Source: Candidatus Gastranaerophilales bacterium
Lineage (GTDB): Bacteria; Cyanobacteriota; Vampirovibrionia; Gastranaerophilales; Gastranaerophilaceae
Direction: 5' to 3'
Assembly (NCBI GenBank): GCA_944323945.1
Contig: CALUUL010000060.1
Span: 1 to 10,060 of the forward strand
DNA length: 10,060 nucleotides
The position numbers were made by a program, and so were the translations under genes. Position 1 is the stretch's first letter, and each line of letters opens with the position of its first letter. This document shows, piece after piece, positions 1 through 6,435 of the stretch. Under the pieces are notes generated by a model, which was not told the DNA's origin, searched no databases, and worked only from the letters and a program-made list of their open reading frames with translations.

Positions 1-948
1 GAAGATTTGGTTAAAGGTGACCTTCACCAAGATACAAGTCTAATCGGCGATTTTGTAATTATGAAATCAAATGGTGCACCTACATATAATTTCGCTGTAG
101 TAATTGATGATATGTTAATGAAAATATCACACATTATACGTGGAGAAGACCATATATCAAATACATTCAAGCAAATACTTATTTATGAAGCATTAGGGGC
201 AGAAGTCCCAAAATTTGGTCATTTGGGTATGATTTTGGCTCCTGATAGAAGCAAACTCTCTAAAAGACATGGTGCAACTGCCGTATCTGAGTTTGTTGAA
301 AAAGGTTATTTAACAGAAGCATTAATCAACTTTGTTGCTTTACTTGGATGGTCGCCATCAGATTCTAACGAAATTAAATCTTTAGAGGAAATCGTTCAAG
401 ATTTTAGAATTAATGAAGTTTCTTCTTCTAATTCGATATTTGAATATGACAAGTTAAATTGGATGAATGGTCAATATATAAAGAAAATGGATATAAAAGC
501 TCTAACAAAATTAGCTAAACCATTTCTTGCAAAATATGATTTATCTGAATTAACTGAAGAACAATTAGAAAAAGTTATTGCAGCAACAAGAGAACCAATT
601 ACAGTTCTTTCTGATTTAACAAATGATGTTGCATATTTCTTTGGTAAAGATATTGTATACGAAGAAGGTGTTAAAGAAGCCAATATTGATACGGAACAAG
701 CGCAAACAATATTGAAATACTTTGATTCACAGCTTGATAGTTATGATTTTGACAATGAAGAAAAACTTCATGAACAATTAGCTGATTTTAGAGCATACTT
801 CAAAGAACAAGGAATAAAACCTAAAGTTACTATGTGGACAGTTAGAGCAGCTTTAACAGGTAGAACTCATGGTGCTGATATGGGAGTAATACTTGAAGTA
901 TTGGGTAAAGATAAAGTAAAATATCGTATAGAAAAAGCTATTGTATAA
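1..948 (+). CDS. gltX: Glutamyl-tRNA synthetase, 3' part (5' end outside window)
   Basis: Class I aminoacyl-tRNA synthetase that charges tRNA with glutamate in the cytoplasm. The frame is open from base 1, giving 315 visible residues; full-length GluRS is about 470-490, so roughly the first third, including the HIGH motif, lies upstream of the window. Visible family landmarks are the IRGEDHISNT segment (about bases 139-168) and the KMSKS-type loop KLSKRHG (253-273), which stabilises the adenylate transition state. The helical anticodon-binding domain follows and ends with the usual pattern of TGR, GAD and a final RIEKAIV tail. No frameshift or missing motif is visible. The glycosyltransferase ATG starts one base after this stop, so the two genes are probably co-transcribed. 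Whether the enzyme is discriminating or also charges tRNA-Gln cannot be judged from this part alone. Confidence 0.95.
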   Translation, partial: EDLVKGDLHQDTSLIGDFVIMKSNGAPTYNFAVVIDDMLMKISHIIRGEDHISNTFKQILIYEALGAEVPKFGHLGMILAPDRSKLSKRHGATAVSEFVEKGYLTEALINFVALLGWSPSDSNEIKSLEEIVQDFRINEVSSSNSIFEYDKLNWMNGQYIKKMDIKALTKLAKPFLAKYDLSELTEEQLEKVIAATREPITVLSDLTNDVAYFFGKDIVYEEGVKEANIDTEQAQTILKYFDSQLDSYDFDNEEKLHEQLADFRAYFKEQGIKPKVTMWTVRAALTGRTHGADMGVILEVLGKDKVKYRIEKAIV

Positions 949-949
949 T

Positions 950-1942
950 ATGAAGGATTTTTTAAATTTACCAAAAGTATCATTTATAGTAATCACACAC
1001 AATTTTGAAAACTTTGTGTGTGATTGCTTAATGAGTATAAAAAATCAAACGTATAAGAATTATGAAATTATTATTGTTGATGATGTTTCAGAAGATTCAA
1101 CAAGAGAAAGAATAGAAGAATTCATAAATAATAATTTAGAACTTTCTATTCGATTTATTAAGAATGAAAGTAATATTGGTCAGTTAGCTTCTTTTCTGGA
1201 AGGTTTAAGACAAGCAACAGGACAATTTATATGTGCTGTAGATGGTGATGATATTTTATTCCCGGAGTTTTGTGCTGTTCATATAGAAACACATATGAAA
1301 GTTTCAGTTGCTTTAACAACTTGTCAACAAGCAGAAATTGATGAAAAGAATATTATTCATACTTTAAGTTCAATAGATAGTCCCAGAAAAAAAGAAAATA
1401 AAATTCAAGTAGAAAATAAATCATATGAAGAATTCTTGGAATACAGACACGCTGAAGGTATCAATAAAGAAAATGCTGATGTGAAAGTATTAGACAATGA
1501 CAAATACAGCTTTGCAACATGGCATTGGGGACCTACAACTTCTGCAATGATGAGAAAATCAGTTTGCGATATGCTTCTTCTTTTAGACAAAACAAGACAA
1601 TTAAAAATAACTGCCGACAAATTCATGTTTTCGTTCTGTCATCTTATAGGTTCTAGTGCTGTAATTTATAAGGTATTATATGCTTATAGAAGACATTCAT
1701 CTAATTATTCTTTAGCAAATCCGGTTATGGGGAATAAAAAATACTTAAAAGAGAAAACACAAAATAATTATTTTAGAAATAATAAGAAAATAAGAAGTCA
1801 AATGTTCAAATTTATTTCTACAAATAAAGAATATTTTAGGGAGAAATTCAACAAAACTAACTTGATTTTGATTTATAAAAGAATATTTTTATCATTTGAT
1901 TCAAGATTTTTTAGAGGATTAATAAAATCATTTTTTATTTGA
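950..1942 (+). CDS. Family 2 (GT-A fold) glycosyltransferase
   Basis: Predicted 330-residue inverting glycosyltransferase that would transfer a sugar from a nucleotide-sugar to a surface glycan or other acceptor at the cytoplasmic face. The N-terminus has the GT2 pattern: strand VSFIVITHN (residues 10-18), SIKNQTYKNYEIIIVDD (29-45) and the metal/nucleotide-binding DGDD (98-101). A less conserved C-terminal half follows, with TWHWGPTTSAMMRKS (about 183-197) as a plausible acceptor-side segment. The very basic tail (about residues 255-330) has no clear membrane span. The ATG at 950 is preferred over the in-frame TTG at 941, because TTG would overlap gltX; neither has a good Shine-Dalgarno, so translation is probably coupled to gltX. 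The last 8 bases overlap the convergent minus-strand gene. Donor and acceptor are not inferable. A 15-bp hairpin sits at 988-1028 inside the gene. Confidence 0.85.
   Translation: MKDFLNLPKVSFIVITHNFENFVCDCLMSIKNQTYKNYEIIIVDDVSEDSTRERIEEFINNNLELSIRFIKNESNIGQLASFLEGLRQATGQFICAVDGDDILFPEFCAVHIETHMKVSVALTTCQQAEIDEKNIIHTLSSIDSPRKKENKIQVENKSYEEFLEYRHAEGINKENADVKVLDNDKYSFATWHWGPTTSAMMRKSVCDMLLLLDKTRQLKITADKFMFSFCHLIGSSAVIYKVLYAYRRHSSNYSLANPVMGNKKYLKEKTQNNYFRNNKKIRSQMFKFISTNKEYFREKFNKTNLILIYKRIFLSFDSRFFRGLIKSFFI
988..1028 (+). other. Intragenic RNA/DNA hairpin in the 5' coding region of the glycosyltransferase
   Basis: The arm AATCACACACAA (991-1002) is perfectly complementary to TTGTGTGTGATT (1014-1025). 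In RNA the stem extends outward by a U-G wobble (990/1026), G-C (989/1027) and A-U (988/1028). This gives 15 pairs closing an 11-base loop (1003-1013). It starts 38 bases after the start codon and covers codons for VITHN and FVCDC. No run of T follows, so it is not an ordinary intrinsic terminator. It could slow translation, attenuate transcription or be a processing site between gltX and this gene; function is inference. Confidence 0.6.
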
Positions 1943-2285
1943 TTGAATTTAACAAGTTTCTATTTTTTAAAGCTTGCTTCTGAGTCCAATCGGAAGTACA
2001 AATAACAGAAGCCGGAACAATTTCTTGAATAGGATATTTTTGAATACAAGCCCAAGAAGAATTTATTAATTCTTGTTTATTGGTTTGTTGTTTTATAGTT
2101 TCAACAATTCTATCTTTTTTTGACTGCTCAATATCCATTTGATTAACGCTTTTTGTTATCTCCGTAAAATAACCATCCAGAAAAGCGTCATAAAACATTT
2201 CCTTATCTGTTTCCGTGTAATTAAAAGCTAAAACAGAGTTGAAATTTAATGCAAAAATAAGAATCCAATATTTTATATTTTTCAT
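1935..2285 (-). CDS. Small exported protein of unknown function
   Basis: 116-residue protein that I do not recognise. Residues 1-20 look like a Sec signal peptide: basic start MKNIK, hydrophobic core YWILIFALNF, and a plausible signal peptidase I site after SVLA (residue 20). The mature part of about 96 residues is polar, mostly helical-looking and lysine/glutamine rich. It has exactly two cysteines (in SSWACIQ and SVICTSDW), which could form one disulfide in the periplasm. There is no lipobox, so it is not a lipoprotein. The start is well supported: AGAGGTGG (plus-strand 2289-2296) lies just upstream of the ATG at 2285. The gene is divergent from pfp and converges on the glycosyltransferase, overlapping its last 8 bases. 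Low-complexity artefact is unlikely given the strong ribosome site and signal peptide. Function unknown. Confidence 0.75.
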   Translation of the reverse strand: MKNIKYWILIFALNFNSVLAFNYTETDKEMFYDAFLDGYFTEITKSVNQMDIEQSKKDRIVETIKQQTNKQELINSSWACIQKYPIQEIVPASVICTSDWTQKQALKNRNLLNSIK

Positions 2286-2419
2286 AGTCCACCTCTTTGA
2301 ATTTATTATTAGGGAAATAAAGAGTATATAAATTACACAAACAGCTAATTTTTTAGATAGTTAAAAATTTTTATGCTACAATTTTTGTGTAATTTGGTAC
2401 AAAAAGAATGGAGAACTAA
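2286..2419. promoter_or_regulatory. Divergent promoter region between the exported-protein gene and pfp
   Basis: 134 bases serving both divergent genes. For pfp there is an extended -10, TGC-TACAAT (2374-2382), with only a weak -35 candidate, TTAGAT (2353-2358), and a GGAG ribosome site (2410-2413) six bases before the ATG. For the minus-strand gene a TATATA -10 (2325-2330, read on the minus strand) is possible but its -35 is poor. A perfect 12-bp inverted repeat brackets the pfp promoter (separate entry). Promoter calls are by consensus matching only. Confidence 0.55.
2330..2395. repeat. Perfect 12-bp inverted repeat flanking the pfp promoter
   Basis: AAATTACACAAA (2330-2341) is the exact reverse complement of TTTGTGTAATTT (2384-2395), with 42 bases between the arms. 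The right arm falls just after the pfp -10 hexamer, over the expected transcription start. The left arm touches the candidate -10 of the divergent gene. This placement suits paired operators for one regulator acting on both promoters; the arms are about 54 bases apart centre to centre, close to five helical turns. The regulator is unknown, and the AT-rich setting weakens the argument. Confidence 0.45.
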
Positions 2420-4099
2420 ATGAAAGAACTTTCTTCACTTCAAATTGAAAGATTAAAATACCAACCAAAACTCCCATCATCATTAGCTGGTGGTATTAAT
2501 AATCTTGCTATGATTGAAGGCAGCAAAACAGAATGTGTAAAAGATGCTGAACAAATTAAAGAATTATTTGCAAACACATACGGAAAACCTGTTGTAACTT
2601 TCAAAACAACTTCAACAAAAGAAGCTTGTGAAAAAAGAAACATTGGTGTAATCCTATCAGGCGGACAAGCTCCTGGCGGACACAATGTAATTGCAGGGTT
2701 ATATGATGCTTTAAAACAATCAAATTCTGAAAGCAAGTTATATGGTTTCTTAGGTGGACCATCAGGTATTATTGAAGGAGATTATATTGAATTTACACCT
2801 GAAAAGATAGATGCTTACAGAAATACAGGCGGATTTGATATTATCGGTTCAGGAAGAACAAAATTAGAAACAGAAGAACAATTCCAAAAAGCTTTAAAAG
2901 TTTGTAAAGATTTAGGTATAACAGGTGTTGTAATTATTGGTGGAGACGATTCTAATACCAATGCGGCAATGCTTGCAGAATGGTTTGTTAAGAATAATGC
3001 AGGTATTCAAGTAATCGGATGTCCAAAAACAATTGACGGTGACTTGAAAAATGATCAAATTGAAATTTCTTTTGGATTTGATACTGCAACAAAAACATAT
3101 GCTGAACTAATCGGAAATATTTTAAGAGATGCTAATTCTGCTAAAAAATATTGGCATTTTATAAAATTAATGGGTAGAAGTGCTACTCATGTTGGTTTAG
3201 AAGCTGCACTTCAAACTCAACCTAATATAACTTTAATTTCTGAAGAAGTTGAAGAAAAGAAAATGTCATTAAAACAAATTGTTGATTATATGGCAGATAT
3301 AGTTGCAAGAAGAGCTGCAATAGGTAAAAATTTCGGTATTGCTTTAATTCCTGAAGGTTTAATTGAATTTATTCCTGAATTTAAAGCAATGATTGCAAAT
3401 TTAAATGATACTTTAGCTGTTCTTGAAAATGATTCAACATATAAAAATGCTGATGAGAATACAAAATTTGAAATTATAAAAGGCAAATTAAATTCTGAAG
3501 ATGCAGCTGTATTTACATCATTACCTGTAATGATTAAACAACAATTATTAATGGACAGAGACCCTCACGGTAATGTTCAAGTTTCTAAAATTGAAACTGA
3601 AAAATTGTTAATAGAAATGGTAAGTGCAAGATTAGCTGAAATGAAAAAAGCAGGTGAATTTAACGGTAAATTCTCAGCACAATGTCACTTCTTCGGTTAT
3701 GAAGGAAGATGTGCATTCCCTTCTAACTTTGATGCTGATTATTGCTATTCATTAGGTTATAATGCATTTGCTTTAATGAAATTTGGTTTAACAGGATATT
3801 TATCATCTGTTAAGAACTTATCAGCTCCTGCATCTGAATGGGTAGCAGGTGGTGTACCATTAACAATGATGATGAATATGGAAAAACGCCATGGTCAATT
3901 TAAGCCTGTAATTAAGAAAGCTTTAGTTGAACTTAATGGACCTGTATTTAAAGTATTGGAAGAAAATAGAGAAAAATGGGCTATGGAAGATAAATACATA
4001 TTCCCAGGTTCAATTCAATACTTTGGACCATCAAGCGTATGTGACATTACAACTGAAACATTAAGACTTGAAAACGCAGCTAAATTAACTGCTGTATAA
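2420..4099 (+). CDS. pfp: Pyrophosphate-dependent 6-phosphofructokinase (PFP, long form)
   Basis: Diphosphate:fructose-6-phosphate 1-phosphotransferase, cytoplasmic: reversibly phosphorylates fructose-6-phosphate to fructose-1,6-bisphosphate using PPi in place of ATP, serving both glycolysis and gluconeogenesis. At 559 residues it matches the long PFP group found in plants, spirochaetes and chlamydiae rather than the ~320-residue ATP enzyme. Motifs in order: GGQAPGGHN (81-89), GGDDSNT (174-180), PKTIDGDL (202-209, with the catalytic Asp region), MGRSATH (251-257), and [22 protein letters not shown] in the C-terminal half. In GGDDS the second Asp replaces the Gly of ATP enzymes (GGDGS), the established mark of PPi specificity, and the Lys of PKTIDGDL also fits. 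GGAG at 2410-2413 supports the ATG at 2420. The gene stands alone, with its own promoter upstream and a strong terminator at 4110-4150. Confidence 0.95.
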   Translation: MKELSSLQIERLKYQPKLPSSLAGGINNLAMIEGSKTECVKDAEQIKELFANTYGKPVVTFKTTSTKEACEKRNIGVILSGGQAPGGHNVIAGLYDALKQSNSESKLYGFLGGPSGIIEGDYIEFTPEKIDAYRNTGGFDIIGSGRTKLETEEQFQKALKVCKDLGITGVVIIGGDDSNTNAAMLAEWFVKNNAGIQVIGCPKTIDGDLKNDQIEISFGFDTATKTYAELIGNILRDANSAKKYWHFIKLMGRSATHVGLEAALQTQPNITLISEEVEEKKMSLKQIVDYMADIVARRAAIGKNFGIALIPEGLIEFIPEFKAMIANLNDTLAVLENDSTYKNADENTKFEIIKGKLNSEDAAVFTSLPVMIKQQLLMDRDPHGNVQVSKIETEKLLIEMVSARLAEMKKAGEFNGKFSAQCHFFGYEGRCAFPSNFDADYCYSLGYNAFALMKFGLTGYLSSVKNLSAPASEWVAGGVPLTMMMNMEKRHGQFKPVIKKALVELNGPVFKVLEENREKWAMEDKYIFPGSIQYFGPSSVCDITTETLRLENAAKLTAV

Positions 4100-4109
4100 T
4101 AAGAGTTAA

Positions 4110-4150
4110 AAAAGGGAATACCGCCATTATAATTGGCGGTATTCCCTTTT
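4110..4150. terminator. Bidirectional intrinsic terminator
   Basis: Perfect 17-bp inverted repeat, AAAAGGGAATACCGCCA (4110-4126) against TGGCGGTATTCCCTTTT (4134-4150), with a 7-base loop TTATAAT. The GC-rich core is flanked by T runs in both directions: four T on the plus strand after the stem, and six on the minus strand (plus-strand A at 4108-4113). It lies 10 bases after the pfp stop and 13 bases after the stop of the convergent minus-strand gene, so it should end both transcripts. Confidence 0.93.
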
Positions 4151-4163
4151 GATTATAAATATA

Positions 4164-4796
4164 CTAAATTCCCAATATAGGAAGCTTTTCATACGTTCCA
4201 ATTTCTTTAAATTCAAAATCTTTATTATCAGTTGCAATCATTTGAGCTAGGAAAGCCCCCAAAATCGCCTCTAATTGAGCAACAGGTAGCATATTAACAG
4301 GAAGTTCCCACATATTATATTTGAGTCTTAAGGTATCTTGCAAAGATTTACAATCAATAGGTGTTCTCTCTCTATAAGCATAGCAGTTTCCGAAAAACTT
4401 TTTCATATTGTCGACATCAAATCTATAAATATCAACCCCTTTTTCAGATAGTTCTTTAAAATATTCACTTCCTCTATTGGAAAATCTTCTAGTCCAATTA
4501 TCACGATTTATCATCTTTTTATCGAAGTTAACAATATCATATGTTCTTGAATTATATTTCCATTTACTGCTGAGCATTACTTCATTTTCAGGTATTGATA
4601 CTAAAATAAGAGAATTTTGTTTGCCTGCCCAATTATCAAGAAAATATTTTACATCGTTCATAGAAAAGAGTTTATCTAATAAAACAACGTGCAAGTTTTT
4701 ATCTAAAACTGCAACAGCTGACTCTGTTGTACTTAATCCACCAAGAGATAATCCTATAAATGAAACCTTTGATTCTTTATCTTTTATAATATCCAT
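4164..4796 (-). CDS. DUF429-like / RNase H-fold protein, function unknown
   Basis: 210-residue cytoplasmic protein with no signal peptide or membrane span. The order of elements resembles DUF429 and other RNase H-like proteins: a first strand FIGLSLGG (13-20) followed by a hairpin strand SAVAVLDKNLHVVLLD (26-41), a central strand LILVSIPENEV (63-73), an Arg-rich segment (WTRRFSNRG, 101-109), a C-terminal PIDCKSLQDTLRLKY (146-160), and a helix QLEAILGAFLAQMIA (174-188) like the DUF429 terminal helix. The acidic residues expected at the first strand (G-x-D) and in the central strand (ID-x-P) appear here as Ser (LSL, VSIP), so catalytic activity is doubtful. The gene is divergent from rfaE1. It has no clear Shine-Dalgarno, but a TATAAT -10 lies upstream. 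Family assignment rests on pattern only and needs a profile search. Confidence 0.6.
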   Translation of the reverse strand: MDIIKDKESKVSFIGLSLGGLSTTESAVAVLDKNLHVVLLDKLFSMNDVKYFLDNWAGKQNSLILVSIPENEVMLSSKWKYNSRTYDIVNFDKKMINRDNWTRRFSNRGSEYFKELSEKGVDIYRFDVDNMKKFFGNCYAYRERTPIDCKSLQDTLRLKYNMWELPVNMLPVAQLEAILGAFLAQMIATDNKDFEFKEIGTYEKLPILGI

Positions 4797-4876
4797 AAAT
4801 CAATTCTATAATTTTATGCTACTATTATAAAGTAAATTATTAGTTAAAACAATTTTGTAAATTGGAGATTATAGTT
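4797..4876. promoter_or_regulatory. Overlapping divergent promoters for the DUF429-like gene and the rfaE1 operon
   Basis: Minus strand: TTGTTT (plus-strand 4847-4852) and a perfect TATAAT (4824-4829) with a 17-base spacer point at the DUF429-like gene. Plus strand: extended -10 TGC-TACTAT (4817-4825) points at rfaE1, with no clear -35. The two -10 elements share bases 4824-4825, so RNA polymerase could probably not occupy both at once. The 11 bases TTTTATGCTAC (4812-4822) also occur at the pfp promoter (2369-2379). The rfaE1 ribosome site GGAG is at 4864-4867, nine bases before its ATG. Confidence 0.55.
4850..4864. repeat. Palindrome CAATTT-TGT-AAATTG before the rfaE1 ribosome site
   Basis: Perfect 6-bp inverted repeat with a 3-base centre. 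Its last base is the first G of the rfaE1 GGAG Shine-Dalgarno, and it lies downstream of the plus-strand -10. It could be a small operator or act in the mRNA leader. With so many A and T it may also be chance; no regulator is known. Confidence 0.35.
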
Positions 4877-5911
4877 ATGTTCACTGTAGAAAAAGAAGAG
4901 ATTTTAAGTGAAATAGAGAATCTTTCAAAACCTTCTGTTTTAGTTATAGGTGATATGGCTATTGATGAAATGGTATATGGAACTACCGATAGAATGAGTA
5001 GAGAAGCGCCTGTATTAATTTTACGCCATTATAATACAAAAGTTATTCTTGGAGCTGCATCTAATGCTGCACATAATATTGCATCATTGAATGGTGGAAA
5101 AGTTAGCGTTATAGGAACATACGGCAAAGATTATTATGCACCTATATTACTAAAAGCATTTAAAGATGCAAATATTAATACTGATTATATGGTTGAAGAT
5201 GAAACAAGAGCAACTACAGTAAAAACAAGAATTTCAGGTTCTTGTTCTCAATCCGTAACACAGCAAATTGTAAGAATTGATAGAGAAACAATTGAGCCTC
5301 TTTCAAAGGAAGTGGAAGAAAAAGTAATTGTACAAATGGAAAAAGCAATACCACTACATGATGCTGTTATATTATCAGATTATAATATAGGTCTTTTAAC
5401 TGAAAATGTTATAAAAAAAGCTATTGAATTATGCCATAAATATAATAAAATCATAGTTGTTGACTCACAAAAAGATTTGGACAGATTCCAAGGTGTTACA
5501 TCAATGACTCCAAATCAACCTGACAGCGAAAAGTTTGTAGGTTTCTTTATAAAGGACTCAGCTACATTAAAAAAAGCAGGAGAAGAAATGCTTGCCAAAA
5601 CAAATGCTCAGTCAGCATTAATAACTCTTGGTGGTGATGGAATGGCATTATTTGAAAAGAACGGAAATTTTGAGAAAATACCTGTTTTCAACAAAACTGA
5701 TGTGTTTGATGTAACAGGGGCAGGAGATACCGTAGTTGCAACTTTTACACTTGCAATGGCAGCAGGATTAAGTAAAAAGGACGCTGCTGTTTTAGGTAAT
5801 TTAGCAGCCAGTATTGTAATAAGGTATTTTGGTTGTGCTACTACTACAATACCTGTTTTAAAAGAAACTTTAAGAAAAATGGATTTTAACAGCTGTAAAA
5901 TTAATGCTTAG
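4877..5911 (+). CDS. rfaE1: D-glycero-beta-D-manno-heptose-7-phosphate kinase (RfaE1/HldE kinase domain)
   Basis: PfkB-family sugar kinase that phosphorylates heptose-7-phosphate at C1 in ADP-heptose synthesis for the inner core of lipopolysaccharide; cytoplasmic. 344 residues from the ATG at 4877; an in-frame TTG at 4862 is rejected because it lies within the ribosome-site region and GGAG (4864-4867) fits the ATG. Landmarks: GDMAID (25-30), SREAPV (41-46, usual form SPEAPV), QQIVRIDRE (129-137), TPNQPDSE (211-218), ITLGGDGM (249-256), and the catalytic loop DVTGAGDT (278-285) with the PfkB signature Asp. The second glycine of the usual GGAaNVA is altered (GAASNAA, 59-65). The cytidylyltransferase half found in ~475-residue HldE proteins is absent, so this is the single-domain kinase form. 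First gene of a tight plus-strand operon. A different PfkB-type sugar kinase is the main alternative. Confidence 0.85.
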   Translation: MFTVEKEEILSEIENLSKPSVLVIGDMAIDEMVYGTTDRMSREAPVLILRHYNTKVILGAASNAAHNIASLNGGKVSVIGTYGKDYYAPILLKAFKDANINTDYMVEDETRATTVKTRISGSCSQSVTQQIVRIDRETIEPLSKEVEEKVIVQMEKAIPLHDAVILSDYNIGLLTENVIKKAIELCHKYNKIIVVDSQKDLDRFQGVTSMTPNQPDSEKFVGFFIKDSATLKKAGEEMLAKTNAQSALITLGGDGMALFEKNGNFEKIPVFNKTDVFDVTGAGDTVVATFTLAMAAGLSKKDAAVLGNLAASIVIRYFGCATTTIPVLKETLRKMDFNSCKINA

Positions 5912-5919
5912 GAGGGTTT

Positions 5920-6435
5920 ATGAATATATTAAAAAAATTAAAATTAACTGATTATATAATAATTGTCGCTGTTATTATATTAATTTTAGTTGGGGCAATG
6001 GTTATATTTAAGAAAAAGAATTTTTCAAATCTTCCTATTGAGAAAGAAGTTAAAGTTCAATTTGATGTATTTTTTAGAGGGGTTACAATCTCTTCAACAG
6101 AAAGTCCTTTTAAGCCAGGAGAAGATGCATTTATAACAATAAGAAATGTTCCGTATACAAAATTAAAAATTGTTGCAATGGATGGTCGTCCCAGAATGAC
6201 TACAATCCCAGCAAATACAAGTGAAGGTTTCAGAATTATAGAAGATGTTGCTATGCCTAATTTGTTTGACTTAATTGTTAAACTTGAAGATACAGCAAAG
6301 AAAACGCCTGATGGATTTGTTGTTGGCGGAAATAAACTTAAAATGGGTATTCCCGTTGTTATAGAAGGCGAAAAATACAAATACCAAGGTACTATTTCAA
6401 ATGTATATGAGGTTGAAGAAAATAAAAATAAGTAA
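5920..6435 (+). CDS. DUF4330 family membrane-anchored protein
   Basis: 171 residues: a short basic N-terminus, one hydrophobic span (about residues 12-30, rich in Ile and Val) followed by positive KKK, then a soluble beta-rich domain of about 135 residues. The pattern of the domain (a VQFDVFFRG strand, a conserved-looking MDGRPR turn, KTPDGFVVGG and KLKMGIPVVIEG near the C-terminus) fits DUF4330, a family known mainly from cyanobacteria; its function is not established. By the positive-inside rule, the lysines after the span suggest that the C-terminal domain may stay cytoplasmic, but this is weak. Eight bases separate it from rfaE1; the strong ribosome site AGGAGGG (5910-5916) overlaps the rfaE1 stop. 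The stop and the next ATG overlap as TAATG. Its setting suggests a role in envelope polysaccharide export or polymerisation. Confidence 0.75.
   Translation: MNILKKLKLTDYIIIVAVIILILVGAMVIFKKKNFSNLPIEKEVKVQFDVFFRGVTISSTESPFKPGEDAFITIRNVPYTKLKIVAMDGRPRMTTIPANTSEGFRIIEDVAMPNLFDLIVKLEDTAKKTPDGFVVGGNKLKMGIPVVIEGEKYKYQGTISNVYEVEENKNK

Noticed and set aside
941..949. TTG as an earlier start of the glycosyltransferase
   Set aside because: It would overlap the gltX end and adds only three residues; the ATG at 950 fits family N-termini and coupling to the gltX stop.
944..949. Perfect TATAAT just before the glycosyltransferase ATG
   Set aside because: Transcription would begin after the start codon and there is no -35; it is part of the gltX stop region by chance.
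1953..1976. Short hairpin CAAGTTT / AAAGCTTG after the glycosyltransferase as a terminator
   Set aside because: Only seven pairs with a bulge and no T run beyond it; too weak to call.
4477..4830. 117-codon plus-strand open frame
   Set aside because: It is antisense to the DUF429-like gene, has no ribosome site and its product looks like low-complexity shadow sequence.
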